This document shows, piece after piece, positions 38,001 to 49,589 of a DNA stretch of 64,000 bases. The notes beneath the pieces are model-generated. The model searched no databases. It was not told where the DNA came from and was given only the letters and a program-made list of their open reading frames with translations. The DNA comes from Symsagittifera roscoffensis (Eukaryota; Xenacoelomorpha; Acoela; Convolutidae). The stretch lies in assembly GCF_963678635.1 (NCBI RefSeq), contig NC_087065.1, forward strand, positions 10,377,579 through 10,441,578, read 5' to 3'. The number at the start of each line of letters is the position of its first letter. The stretch's first letter is position 1. The position numbers were made by a program, and so were the translations under genes.

Positions 38001-41000
38001 TAGATAATTTAAATGCAAAAGAACAATGGGAAATCATATAAAACGGTCTTAATTTCTGTAGGAACAACAGTCTTTTCAATTGTTCTTGTTCCCACCGTTT
38101 CAGGGAGTGGGAAGGAACTATAGCTTAAGATATGTTTGTTTCTGCTGATTCTAGATACCCCAAATAAATCTAAAAGGGGGTCAAGTTTGGTATCATATTA
38201 GAGACTTTTCAGCCGTGATTTTGATTCTTGGAGAAATCAAAAAATGTCTTACCTCAAAAAAGTTTTTTTTTCGTTTTACATTTTAAAGATTTTTCAAGAC
38301 TAATTTTTCAATCTACTGTTTTTTAGAGTTTTTTCTTCTTTTCGGTGTCATTAATTGGTCCTTATCAATTCAATTTCTTCGCAAACTTTTTAAAATCAAC
38401 ATCAAAAAGCTTAAAATAAATTTATGATTTTGAAATTTTGATTTTTTTTCTTTTTTCATACTTTGAGAAAAAGTGGCGGAACATTCTATGCTACTTGCAC
38501 AGCAAATTGCCATCCCTGCTTCAATAAAAGTAATAATATTGGACGTGAACAAAATTTGAAAAAAAAATATGATCAAATACCAACATGCCCCATTTGGGTT
38601 CTGGCAGGCATCTGCCCCTTGCATGTTGATCGGAACTCTCTGTCGCGTTTTCACACGTCGAGGCCTCGATCCCTCCTCAGGCCAAGTGCCCCCTTTCGAC
38701 TGGTCGCCGTCTTCAGCTCGAAGACACATATTTTGATCCTCTTCCATCATTTCCATCCTAATTTCACCAGGTGCCATATACCCATCGCCATCTTCATCTT
38801 GTTCATGTGGCATAGCATTTTGATCACGTGATGGAATTGCATAATCGCCCTCTTGTGGTGTATGAGGTGCTTTTCGTGATCTCATTTGAGGTGATCGAGC
38901 GGGACTCTGCGTTTTGGCACGCCTCTGCCTGGGTCTCTGTTTTGGCTCCTGAGTGTTTTCCAAGCTGGTCTCAATTGGCGATGTTTTGGGCGATCGACTG
39001 TTACTGCGGCCACGCCGCTCTCTTTGAACATTTGGAGAGTGATCTGATAATAATCATCAAATCAAAAACTAAATACTTAAAAAATTTATAGATTCTTTTG
39101 AAAGATTTTTTCCCGGAAAATGAGTTTCCTGTTTTATAACATTACCGATACTAACCTCTCTTCTTGCCAAAAATACGGCTGAGAAATCCACCTGAAACAA
39201 AAAAATGCATTGAAAAAACGACTCTGAGGTTTCAAAAAGGGTTAAAAAAAGAGAAGTGAAGAAAAACGCCAAGTATCTATTACATCAATTCACTCGGAAA
39301 TAGCAAAAAACGACCAAAAATGTTGTAAAAAACGACAAAAATAGTGCCGACCTTTTTTATTTTCTCTTCCTTCAGAACTATTCCTTTCAGAGTCTCGATC
39401 CTGGGCCAGGGGGAAGGTCGAACACTTGTTCACGCCTCTGTTCAGCTCTCTTGATGGCAGTCTGACGTAATAACCACTAATTGGCGTCTCGTCTAACTGA
39501 CGTTCGGCAATAACTTCGTTCGGATTGTTCCGATGTGGACTATATTTGTCTCGGTTTAATTGACCTGGTTTAATTTGATTTGAACTCTCATTTAGGTCAA
39601 ATTGATTCGGGTTGATTGGATCGGGACGTTCCCGAAACCAACTGTGCTGCTGCTCCTGTTCGTACCAGTGTTTTGGTCTTGGTTGGAGGAATGTGTTAAA
39701 ATGATTTCCAGACTGATACGCCCAAGGCTGGCCCAGGGGACGAGGATATCTCTGGAACTCTACCGAATCCACAAAAAAATGGTTTCTTTAATGACAATTA
39801 AGTAACCCGTTCATGCGAAAAACGTTTTAGTATAATTATTCTCAGAAGTTTTTTTCATCTAAATCAAAACTTCGTTATAAAAAAACTGAGGAAAATTTGT
39901 AACTTGTGAGTAGCTCGCACCCCCATTAACCGAAAGTGAAAGTGTATTTAGTATATCTTTTGATACTAACAAAAAAAAACTTTTTTACTACGAATGATTT
40001 TTGGTTATACTTGGCGTCAATTAAACTTTGTTCACTTCGCTAATTTCTAACTTGATAACCTTCATTATCATCTAACTTCCCCTTCCTAATTTTCCTCAAT
40101 TCGCGTCGCTCCCTCTTCAACCTCCGTTCATTTTCACACTGTTTATCATACGCACTTTTGAGGAACTCATTCATGGACTGGCTAGTGGTCATTGGCACCT
40201 CAGGCTGGTCCATACTATGGTCATCTAAACTGAACTCCCCGTTCGCCTGTAGAACTCTTTTTCTTTCAAGCCTTCCAATATAACCAACCCATCCACTATA
40301 CTTATTTTGATTGGAAGTCAAACAAACTTAGCGGAAGATCTCGGATATTTCACGTTCTGAACCAAAAACTATTCGCTCGTCTCAATTTTACTCCATTTGA
40401 GGTCGAAAGCCTTAATTTTCCATTTTTTTTTCGTTAAATTTAAGCAATGTGATACAAACTGATCACGTAAGGTTTACTGGCAGGTTATCTGATAAAGTCT
40501 GGTCTTGAAAAACTTTAAGGCTGGCGAAAAGAAAACGAGTCCAAGCCTCGTCGTAATTTTTTGGCTTCTTCTGTAAAAACTCTTTACGCGGAGGTCCCTT
40601 CATGAACACATAACCTCCATTTTCTTTAGTTGCAGACTCCGAAGAGTCTAGTTTATAGTTGCTCTCAACCATCTGCTCTTGGTTCTGTTGTGGTTGCTGT
40701 AGGTTTTGTTGTTGCGGCATTTCGTGCTGTCGGTCTAGTTCCTGTTGAAGTATTTGATGTTGTTGCAGTTGCTCCAAGTTTTGCTGGTCATACGGATTAA
40801 CCTAAGCAGTATTTATCATCTTTCTGCAAGTCAGCAGATAATTTTATGGAATTCACTTAACGAATAACTTTTTCCTTAAGTTTAATTTAACAATCAACCA
40901 ATTTCGTTCCTATTGGAATTTTTATAAAGCCCACTGATTTTGAGTTAATATTTCAAAGCACCCACCCTGTATTCAAAACTGTTCCAATTTAAAAGAAACT

Positions 41001-42112
41001 GTTGAGTACTTCAATACATAATGGAAAAAAATGTAACAAAGTAATGCAACTACAGAAAATTTTTTAAAAAGTAAAGAAATTCTTTGTAATCATAAAAAAA
41101 CTGAAGCTCCGATATTGTTTGCCATATTGTTATGTAGATGCATGTTTTAAAGAAAGAAATTCACAAAAAAAGTGCTCAGAATTTAATGCAACATTGTAAT
41201 TTCTGTTGCAATTTTGGCAGAAGTTTTGAACAGCGCAAGAAAAAGTGCCCGTGAGTTGCATCTCTTGCAAAATGAAAATAAAATCTTAAAAACCGTCTGG
41301 TACATTCCAGATCAAAAGTATACGAGTTTTTTTCCTGTCTAATGTACGGGTCTGATGTAAATATGTTTGTGAGGTTTCAAATTTGGCTGTTTCAGTTGAA
41401 TCAAACAAAAATAAGGCTCAAAACGCGTTGTTGTTACTCTAGTAATAAAAAAAATTATGATCCCAAGCTTTTATAGAAAATTTTTTGAGTTCTGAAAATA
41501 ATTTTCTTGCACTACTTTTTTGCCAGTATAATTGATGAAATTCGAGTTTTTAAAGGTGTCAGCTTCGTTTTCTTAAAATTGAAAATAATTAGTTTTTCGA
41601 CACGAAGGAACGTCAAAATGAACATTTCGTAGCAGGCGACAATTCGTAACAAAGGCATTGGCAAGTAGAATACGCTAACTCCGCTACGCTCCGCTTCGCT
41701 CCGCTGCGCTGACATCCTATACGAGAGGAATATTGCGCGTGAATCAATGTTCCCCGCTTAATCTACTGTTACGAATTGTCGGTTGTTACGAATTGTCGCC
41801 TGTTACGAATTGTCGCCTCACGAGTTGGAACATTAAGGCTTCGTTCTGTTCTGGATACAAACAGTATTGTTTTCAACTACAGATCGAGTTCAGCGCTTCA
41901 AGTAAAAAAGCTACCTCATGATGAATTGCTTCAGAACTGTTATGATCTCGAGGTTCTCGCTCTTGTCCGTTCCTTGCTTGTAGGCTTTGTTCCCGTAGCA
42001 TCTGATGTCTTTTCTCTATTTCTTGTCGTAATTGTGCCTTTTGCGCTCGTGGCTGTCGATCAGCTCGACGAAAAGGCGATCGATGCCTGTGCCTGACTTT
42101 GTGATCGGCCAT
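29056..42112 (-). CDS. Unrecognised 800-aa protein with three split C2H2-type fingers
   Basis: Twelve exons in transcript order: 41915-42112, 40478-40801, 40060-40300, 39352-39759, 39156-39191, 38581-39043, 37887-37948, 34111-34152, 33254-33364, 30446-30637, 29724-29903 and 29056-29201. All phases agree (2403 nt). Residues 1-66 are Arg-rich and start MADHKVRHRHRS. Residues 67-174 are Gln-rich. Residues 175-255 end in a Lys/Arg-rich helix. Residues 391-560 are Arg/Ser/Pro-rich with an acidic stretch and possible nuclear signals (GKKR, QRERRGR). The C terminus has three fingers C-x4-C-x12-H-x4-H at C620/C625/H638/H643, C684/C689/H702/H707 and C744/C749/H762/H767. Each has a conserved HY after the spacer and a phase-1 intron between its Cys and His halves. 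The exon 10 donor must be GC (CAGT|GCAAGT) to keep the frame and the x12 spacing. A nuclear nucleic-acid-binding role is plausible but unproven; I recognise no family. Least certain are the exon 6/7 junction and the exon 3 start. Confidence 0.68.
29697..29706 (+). repeat. C10 homopolymer beside exon 11
   Basis: Ten C residues, 18 bp from the exon 11 donor on the other strand (a G run at the start of intron 11). Short G runs near donors can affect splicing. It is also a likely sequencing-length error site. Confidence 0.8.
31120..31410 (+). repeat. Dispersed repeat of the CGAAGCCCTG family (intron 9)
   Basis: Contains GGAACGATTTCTAATATGGA, the ACGCGTTACTAGC..TATATCGCGC block, TTGTCCCAATTGG, AAACCCCCATAACTTCACGA, and GGTGAAACAT. 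These are in the same order as the copies at 36-37.7 kb and the inverted copy at 5579-5812. Truncated before the terminal hairpin. Confidence 0.65.
34035..34070 (+). repeat. Dispersed GTGC-loop-GCAC hairpin repeat (intron 8)
   Basis: GTCGGAGCAATCTGCGCAAC then TTGCACAGCAACCGGT, a diverged copy of the motif at 20354. Confidence 0.6.
34480..35220. repeat. Cluster of palindromic TTCAGATCTGAA motifs (intron 7)
   Basis: The 12-14 base palindrome ATTTCAGATCTGAAAT and one-sided variants (TTTCAGATC, CAAATCTGAAAT) occur at least ten times, for example near 34493, 34520, 34580, 34640, 35085, 35105, 35145 and 35203, on both strands. The two sub-clusters (34480-34700 and 35060-35220) may be the arms of one foldback element. 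Confidence 0.6.
36060..37660 (+). repeat. Array of four diverged copies of the CGAAGCCCTG family (intron 7)
   Basis: Copies begin near 36066, 36570, 36925 and 37365. Each starts with GATTAAATC-like sequence. An inverted pair around ACGCGTTA/TAGCGCGAA and a CGCGTTAATTGT block follow. Then come a block like AACCCTCATAACTTTACG, AATGATCACAGGTGAAA, a Ser/Lys-codon-like AAAAAGTCG run, and CCGTCACTTTCG. At least two end in GTGTCAGGGCGAAGCCCTGA and ATGTTCCGACTGCC. Unit length is about 330-500 bp. A lone terminal fragment lies at 35395-35440. No coding capacity. Confidence 0.75.
38474..38510 (+). repeat. Dispersed GTGC-loop-GCAC hairpin repeat (intron 6)
   Basis: GGCGGAACATTCTATGCTAC then TTGCACAGCAAATTGCC, a more diverged copy with a broken stem, about 70 bp past the exon 6 donor. 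Confidence 0.5.
41632..41819. repeat. Compound repeat: 17-bp triplication, inverted partner, 10-bp triplication
   Basis: GTTACGAATTGTCGCCT-type units of 17 bp stand three in a row at 41768-41818. The reverse complement of one unit (GGCGACAATTCGTAAC) lies at about 41635-41650. Between them, 41681-41710 is three copies of CCGCTNCGCT. The whole can fold into a hairpin with alternative registers. It lies in intron 1 of the three-finger gene, about 100 bp past exon 1. Confidence 0.8.
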
Positions 42113-43304
42113 TTTTTTTTAAATTTAGTTCAGTTATCATACAGTCCTTCTCATCTAACTAATTGAGAAACAAGTTGCATGGAACTTACAAGTTGAGTTG
42201 ATTCATGTGTGATATAATTTAACTTTTTTTTGGTCAAGGTATGTTAGTATCAATTTTTAGTTCAGTCAAAGACGTCTTTTTTCGGTAAATTATCAAGACA
42301 TTTCTGCTTAGTTTTTATTTCTTCTTTTTATCTTCAGTTTTCTTGTTCGTGGCAATCATAATTGTTACCAATTGACTCTTGATGTTTTGACACACGTCAG
42401 TTTTTTAATTTTTATCCAAAGCTGCACCGTGTCGTTAATGCTAGTAGAAAAATACGTTATTTTTAAGTTGCTTGATTATTTTTAAGAGACTTGCAATCGG
42501 AAAGTTTTTGCTGCTTTAAAATCTTCCAAGAAAAAACAGCGTCAAAAAGGCAAATGCAAACTGATCCTAGGCTTTATTTCAAGACTAACGCCAGTTATCT
42601 AAAGAGGCCAACTATGGCACACTTCAAGAGTGACGCTTCTTGTAAAATAAATGGTCCAAAGTTTATTTTTTTGAAAACTTCGAAAAAAGCTGCAAATTGT
42701 TTCTCATTACAGAACCACCCATTCGAAAATATTTTTGAAAAAATATATTTAAAAGTTAAACTTTAGGCGTTAGATTTTATTAATAAACGGAAGTACGGTG
42801 CTATAATGATTAAATCAACTTGGCTAAATTGCTTTAGTTAACCATTTGTTGATTTTTTTTCGGATTTCCACTTGTCAACTTTTTGTCATTGAAAAGAGGC
42901 AAGCTAAATTGGGTGTATTAATTCCGTAGACGATTCAAACTTAAGCAATTTTTTATATGATGTTGACAGTCCCAACTTTTTAGTTTATCGAAAATTTTCC
43001 GACCAAAAACTATTTGAGACCAACAAAAATCTTCCAAATTGGATAGAAGTTTCATACAGATAACCCAATTGTTTTCTGTGTTTTCCTTACAAAGCTATTT
43101 GTTTCTCAACTAATTTTAGAAACAAACAGTTTTCAGAAAAAACCCTAAAAACGCAGGCCACCACTCAACGAAAACGACAAAACCAGTCCTTCTACATGCT
43201 TTGAGTATACACAACAGCCGTAGCTTCACGATTCAAATTAAAGCTGGTTATAACAAGTGGCACTTTGCATTAGACAGATTTAAGCTCTGGTAGCTCCCAG
43301 GGTA

Positions 43305-43372
43305 TGTGGCCTAGTGGTGAATGCTCCTCCCTAGCCAATATGAGAACCGGTGATGAAATCCGAAAACAATAG
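43305..43372 (+). repeat. tRNA-like sequence, possible SINE head
   Basis: TGGCCTAGTGG at 43307 fits an A box. GGTGATGAAATCC about 35 bp later is a weak B box. No acceptor-stem pairing is seen. Similar in kind to 9215-9277. Confidence 0.3.
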
Positions 43373-45355
43373 TTAAGGTTTTAGGGCAGTATCATTTAGT
43401 CTGCAAAAAATTATATGCTCTAATTAAAAGCCAATGTCTGTTTTATTTGTTTTTTTTCGTTAATTCGCAAATTGCGGTATACGTTATGGCATGTCTTACA
43501 TATTAAACAAGTTACTTCATTTCAGCAGCGTTCAGAAAATTATTCTCAGCCAAAATTGACAAGAAAATTCTGAATCTGGAAACTTTTAGAAGTTTTTAGT
43601 CAAGATCGAACTGGATCAATTTCAAGGCAAAAAAGTACTTGCCATGCTTTTGTATACTTTTTTGATGCTATCACTCATGTTGGCATTATCAAGACCCTTA
43701 GTGTTTTTGATCAACTCGACCTATTTTAGGTTAATTAGTTTTCGCGCATTACTTGTGCTTAAAAATCCTTGATGAACCAAAAATAATCAATTTAGCCGCA
43801 AACGCTTAAAACTATCAGATCTTGATTATGTCGAAATTGAAGATATTAACGGGTACAAACTTGCATATTTGTTCATCAACAGCTTTTTTTATTTTGTAAG
43901 AGAGAGTTCAATATAGTTGCTGCCAAAATCTCGAACGACTTCTAACGCCAAAATCTCCAACATGTTGTCTTTAGCTATAAATTAAGAAAATGGCATGTTA
44001 TAATCAGCTACTCGGTTGAGATAGCGAGCTGATATTGATTTTGAGAACATTTCGCAAACCGTTCCACGCTACGAAAACAGTTTTGAATAGTTTGTTTCCT
44101 AAAATCTAATATTTTTGCAGACTAAATGAACTTGATTTTTTTTTGAGGATTTCATTTGTCAATAACTTACTCGAAAGTTCTTAAAACTAGTTGCAAATTT
44201 ATCAGGCTGTGAAAACCATATCGATTTCCATCAATTTCAAAGTGAAGTATTTGCCAAAAAAGATTGAAGCTCTGAAAACAACTAATAGTTTCCATTTTTT
44301 TGCTCAACGTTTGCTCAAGAAAAATTTTTTTGACCAACTAGGGTCAAGTAATTGAAACAAGATAAAACTAATATGTTTTTGCTCAACTTTTTGCTTAAAA
44401 ACTTTATTTTTAGGCCAACCGATTATTGCTATAACCGATGAATTAACCTGAAAATTCGAAGTTTCATCGGTTGAAAAGCGTGCGTGGCAAATCTTTTTTT
44501 GCGGATCGATCCCTTCTATCAAATATTTCAAATATTTCAACAAACGGAAAGCTTGCTTGAAAAATTGTAATTTTTTGAGATACGATTCGCTTGCAAGAAA
44601 AAATTGAATACCTCGACAAAACATGTTTGTGAACCGATTCAAGTCAAAAATTACTTTAAAATTTTTTTGAATGTCGCTTGAATAGCTTGCTTAGAAAAAC
44701 TTTGTTTTTTTTTCACAAGAATTAAGGGTGAAACCAATTCAATATGTTATGGTTCAATGAATAAATTTCCATATTTGGTTGGCCAGCTCATAAAACATTT
44801 CTGCGAACCTATTATCTCTATAGATAACTTGCCTGTGAAAGCTAAAACTTTTTGCGAACTGATTGACTGTCAATTATTTTGACATGATTCAAAAATTTAT
44901 AGCTTGAAAGCTGGCTTATTAGATTAAATTGAAAACAAATGGTTGTACTCCAAAGCTTCGTAACTTGTTTCATTGTTTAAAAAACTCTGTTTAACCAATC
45001 AAAACAGAGAAGCATTTCAATTTTTTCAAGTTTCATCGCTTCAGTTGCTTAATTATTAAAATTCGCGCTTTTATATATTTCAAATTTTTCAGAAATTTGA
45101 AGCTGGATAGAATTGCTTGAAAAAAAAAGAATTTTGCCAATCGATTTTGCAGTATGGAGTATTGTCAGAATTATCTCATTTTATCACTTCAATCGATTGC
45201 CGACTTTAAATAATCGATTAATTTCCAGAGTTTGAATCGCTTTCTCAGAAGTCTCAAAACTTGGGCACACATTTCCCGTGATAAGAAAAATTTGAATTTT
45301 AGCTAATTGTTTAGTATTGAAATTACTGGATATATTTCGCTGCTTTGTCGCTTGA

Positions 45356-45358
<3 letters not shown>

Positions 45359-45424
<66 letters not shown>
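45359..45424. repeat. (TA)33 microsatellite
   Basis: Uninterrupted TA dinucleotides for about 66 bp. All long open frames over it (poly-Ile-Tyr) are artefacts of the repeat. Confidence 0.97.
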
Positions 45425-45431
<7 letters not shown>

Positions 45432-46010
45432 ATATAGATACATATTCATATCTACATATATATTCACATATGTCCAAAAAATAATCATAAAAATGATTTC
45501 AAATTGAGTTCCGCTGAGATGATTGAGATGACAATAGATTATATATGGTTGGAAAATTACTATAAAACTTGTCATGGGTAATAGGTATCCGATCTCTTGC
45601 TGACAACAAGACTGAAAACGGAAAACTTTGTGTAATCTGGATCAGTTTTTTTGATATTACGTAGCTCTTTAGTCTTCATTGACGCAAAAACAAAACACCA
45701 ACGAAAACAAATGATTTTACTGATCGAAGAAATAGTTGATGCGTGGTGTTTAAAAAGGTTTTTTTTCTGTGACAAACTTACACCCAACCCATTCAAAGTC
45801 TTAGATATGCCATTTCAAAAAATTGCGTTTTAGCGTAGCTGTGCTTAAATATTTTCTCAAATTGTTTTTCCTGCCTTGCTAAGTCAATTGGTTTTCTGGT
45901 GCATTTCTACGAGTCCCAGTGTGTTGGTTCTAACACGATGTAGTGCTCGTGATCACCTCCAGTGTTGAATTTTTCTTGAACAAAATTCCACAGAAATTCC
46001 GCTTAGGCTA

Positions 46011-46056
46011 GACTATTGGGTTTTGCTATATCTGACTATTGGGTTTTGCTATTTCT
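46011..46056 (+). repeat. 23-bp direct tandem duplication
   Basis: GACTATTGGGTTTTGCTATA then TCT occurs twice in immediate succession, with one mismatch in the second copy. Confidence 0.85.
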
Positions 46057-46984
46057 TAAGTTCCGCTGCTTCTGAAATCAGACACATGCTCTTTCGATAA
46101 AATATTATAAAACTTATTACTTGTTTTAATTAAAAGCAATTTTCATCATTGTTTTTAGCCCTTGTTTTTTATACTGCAAATTCTAATCTCAAAGATAACT
46201 TTTTTGCAGCGAATTTTTTTTTGAAATCTGCTTATTGCATTTTGCTTCCAAGGATTTCAGATCAGAACCAATCATAATCAAAGCAGGTTGGGATGCAAGT
46301 AAGATGGAAAGTTCCGATTCTGTGCTTTTAAATGTATGTTTTTTGAGTGAGAGATATATTGGATATAATTTCAGAACGTTGACATTGATTTGTTTTGATT
46401 ACACTCATTGTTCGCGATTTACTAACATTTTTTCTTTAGTTTCGACAAAACCGTTTTGTGCTAGGAAAAACTTAATCCGTTTTCTCAAAACATTCCTGTA
46501 CAGTTTAAACACTTTAACGACAAGGTGAAAAGAGCCGTAGTTTTCAACGACATATGTTTTTTACTTCGAGAAGATATGGAACCTTGATTTCAATTGCACT
46601 AAATATTTCAGCTGCGGTCATCAATTGGTTTTGCTAGTTGACAATGTGACTTTAGTTTGGACTAAGTTTTAAAATATAACCTTTGAATCTAAAATGTAAG
46701 TTCGAAATATTTAAGATTGGTCGTCACTAATACCGCGTTCAAAGTCGTTCCAAAAAAAAATAGGGCAGTTCTCTGTACGATCCAATATAAAAAACTTATA
46801 TCTGTTTTGTTCCGAGGCATGCTAATTGGACTTTTTGGACCAGGGTTTGCTATATGTGAAATATATTACTGTGTACTTTTCTTAGTGTTTGGGAGGATGA
46901 TTTTCAAAAAATCTCAAAATTTTCTTTTAATTTTTTTGAAAGCTTTATCAATTCAAGGCTTTTTAAAAGCAAAAGTTCACCATA

Positions 46985-47180
46985 GACCTTAAAAGCAGTC
47001 GGAACATTCAGGGTTTTGTTCTGATACCAGCCGTCTTGTTTTACTTATTTTGGAGGAACAAGTTCGAATTTTCGAAATTTAGAGTTTTCAAAATTTTATT
47101 TATCAACAACTAATCGAGAAAAATTAAGGGACTGTTGGAACGTTCGGAGTTTTGTCTTGATGTGAGCAGTTTTGCTTTAA
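46985..47180 (+). repeat. Two terminal fragments of the CGAAGCCCTG family
   Basis: CAGTCGGAACATTCAGGGTT then TTGTTCTGATACCAGCCGTC at 46995, and GACTGTTGGAACGTTCGGAG then TTTTGTCTTGATGTGAGCAG at about 47129. The stem bases are partly lost. Confidence 0.6.
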
Positions 47181-47989
47181 ATTGATAACGTAGAATCTGC
47201 GTTATGTGACACCTCTACAAATGATTGTGTTAGCTGATGAAATCTTGGTTATTCATGTGTTGAAATTTAGGCTACAATTAGTATTTGAATCTTCCTAATT
47301 TCTCTTCTAAAAAATGTGAATAGTTTCTTCGGTTGCAATTGTGCTAGGATTCGAAAGTGTTTTGAGACGGATTTAAAAAAGTTACAGGTAAATTTTTATA
47401 ATTATTTAACCGATGTACTCATTGTTTACAAGTACTCTTTCAAGTTGATTGCGACTTTTCAGCTGGGTCATGGGTAGGTGCATGCAGACAAGAAGAGTTA
47501 CCAATTAATTCAAATGGCTTTCAGGATAGCAAATTTTTGTAAACGATAGTTAGTATTTGCATGATTTTGCATTAAGATCTGCAAAAACGTAAATACCAGA
47601 GCAAAATGCAAAAAAATTACAGAAACTTCCAGAAAAAATTAGAGATTAACTAAATGTTAGATGCATGCGTACTATCGCGTGAGGTTACCAACGGTTTTCT
47701 ACCATTAGTTTCTGAGAACAAAATTAAGTTTTGTATTCAAAGATTTTCAATTTTATTGTTACTCGGTTAAGACTCCACTCCTGCTAACTCGTTCTCATTA
47801 ATTATTGAAGTCGGACGAATTTTATATCAAAAAAAGTCAACCCGGATTGACCCCCATAGAAGCAAAATGCTGCTCATACAATTCCATTGCACAATTTGAT
47901 GAAAAAATGTATAAATTTGAAATCTCATAAAGAGTTCTGAGAACATTTTTTGCAATTATTTTGATCAATTTCTTTTCTGTCATTTTTGA

Positions 47990-49437
47990 TGCTGCTGTTG
48001 TTGTTGTTGTTGAATATGATATACGTCAGCGGGGAATGCTTTTTGGCAATGTCCTCGCTGCCAACGCTAACGTCTCGGTCGGGTATCGGTAAGAAATTCA
48101 AGGTCGGAGTTGATGGTTCCTAATAACTCGTGCCTAGTAGCTGCGGTGCCAGGGCAGTCTAGCCAGTGTTCAACAGTGTCTCTTTATTGGTGCATCGTCT
48201 ACATGAGGGGTCTATCGGCGGATCCATCAGATTCTTGTACGCTGAGAACGCCATGCAGTGGCCTGACCGTAGTCTGGCTAGCAAAACCGCGTCCTTCCTT
48301 GTTTTGATAGCCTCCTTGTCTCTCGCTCTGGAATGGTTGGAGTACACGGGCGCAATCCTGTGGTGAGAAGGGTCTCCGTCCTTCATGGTCCTCTTGATAC
48401 AAGATTTGGCGCAACTCAGTGAGACCGGTTTCGGTTCTTCTTCTCTGGAATTGGCTGCCTCGTTTGCCAACTTATGTGCCATTTCGTTGCCGGGTGTCCG
48501 TGTACCCATTGGATGATCGTGTGTGCTCCAGCGCGGTTAAGGGGAGGACCTGATGTTCTCGGTGTCCTTGGAGCTGTTGGAAATGGCCTCAACTAGGGAT
48601 TGACTGTCTGTGCAAATCATGACGTTTTTGTCCCCTGCTCTCGTATTCGTCTCGGTCCACATCGCTGCTTCCTGCAGGGCTTCTCGCTCTTCTTCGTAAA
48701 AGGAGGTTAGGGTGCGTCCTCTGATCTTGATCTCCTGTACCACCTCTGGCTCGCGAGGGTCGCTTGTCGCAACTACAACTGCAGAGTCACCGTCTCTGGT
48801 TCCTTCCGCCGCGGAGCCATCCGTGTGGATCACCAACTCAGGGAAGGTGTCGTTGATGGTGTTGACGGCCTTCTCTACACCGTTGTCGCTTCTGTTTTCT
48901 CCCATCAGCCTGGGAAAGGCGGTCCACCGTTGTCTCCCTTCTATCCAAGGGGGGCTTCCACACTCAAGACTTCTGTCTTCTTCAACTCCTCTGGTAGCTG
49001 ATCCGCGGTCCTCTTCGCTTGCTCTCTCCAGTTACTGCGGGCTATACGGTGAGGGGGCCCGGGACGACTCGCCACTTCTCTGGGGTGGTTCTTCGGAGCT
49101 CTTTTGACCTTCTCCCAGGAGATCGCTGTCAGTCTCCTGGTAGCAGTCTGGTAGCTCTGCACATTAGCTTCAAGGCGGACTGCTTCAATTGGTGTGGAGC
49201 ACGCGTGACCAGTCACGCGTCTCAGCGCCTTGTTCTGGGTTCGGTCGAGACGGTCCGTCTGCGTGGAGGAGAGCAATAATTGCCAACCAGGGCCGGCGTA
49301 ATCCAGAACACTCTTCTGCGTGGCTAAGAAGACCTTTCTGAGGTGCTCCGTCTTCCAGCCAAAGTCCGAAGCACCTAGAACCGCAATCGCCTTGCATCTC
49401 GCTTCCACCGTCTTTACTTGTTTTTGAAAAAACAAAC
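47990..49437 (-). mobile_element. 5'-truncated, decayed LINE with RNase H (R1/I/Jockey-like)
   Basis: On the minus strand the order is the RT C-terminal (connection) region, an RNase H domain, a C-terminal Cys-rich knuckle, then a (CAA)-rich 3' tail at about 47996-48013 (seen as GTTGTTGTT on the plus strand). The 5' edge near 49437 falls abruptly inside the ORF, as expected from incomplete target-primed reverse transcription. GC content is well above that of the flanks, a sign of foreign origin. The clade cannot be fixed because the RT core and endonuclease are missing. Confidence 0.85.
48110..49435 (-). pseudogene. RT-connection and RNase H polyprotein fragment, frameshifted
   Basis: Three overlapping frames make up one former ORF. 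49435-48941 has the R1/Jockey-type tail of the reverse transcriptase (LDRTQNKALRRVTGH, then PIEAVRLEANVQS). 48905-48537 has RNase H with the catalytic set visible: Asp in IHTDGSAAEG, Glu in REALQEA, Asp in CTDSQSLVEA. 48509-48159 begins with the end of RNase H (PGNEMAHKLANEAA, where the expected fourth acidic residue is His) and leads to CRRC. After a further frame change, DTVEHWLDC completes the CCHC knuckle. At least three frameshifts separate the parts, so the copy is dead. Confidence 0.8.
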
Positions 49438-49589
49438 GGGCGCTAAATCAAAAAAGAAACTAAGTCTGCTATTTTTTTTTTATAAAGTTTTTTTTCAAGA
49501 AATAGCTTAACTAAACTTACCAAAGTTATCACTTTTTGGCTTCATTATTTTTTCCCGAACTTTTCAAAAAACCGAAATAACCGAACTTT

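Larger units (their letters stand above)
42113..47984. other. Intergenic; repeats only, promoter side of the three-finger gene
   Basis: No exon is supported on either strand. The 91-codon plus-strand frame at 42491 and the 112-codon minus-strand frame at 44304 have no domain and no splice context. Contents seen are a tRNA-like sequence (43305-43372), a TA microsatellite (45359-45424), a 23-bp perfect-start tandem duplication (46011-46056) and fragments of the CGAAGCCCTG family (46985-47180). Confidence 0.5.

Noticed and set aside
42491-42766. 91-codon plus-strand frame (QSESFCCFKIF...)
   Set aside because: It opens on a TTG rather than an ATG, has no domain, no splice context and no neighbouring exon.
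45184-45575. Frames of 66-97 codons with poly-Ile-Tyr
   Set aside because: They are created by the TA microsatellite at 45359-45424 on both strands.
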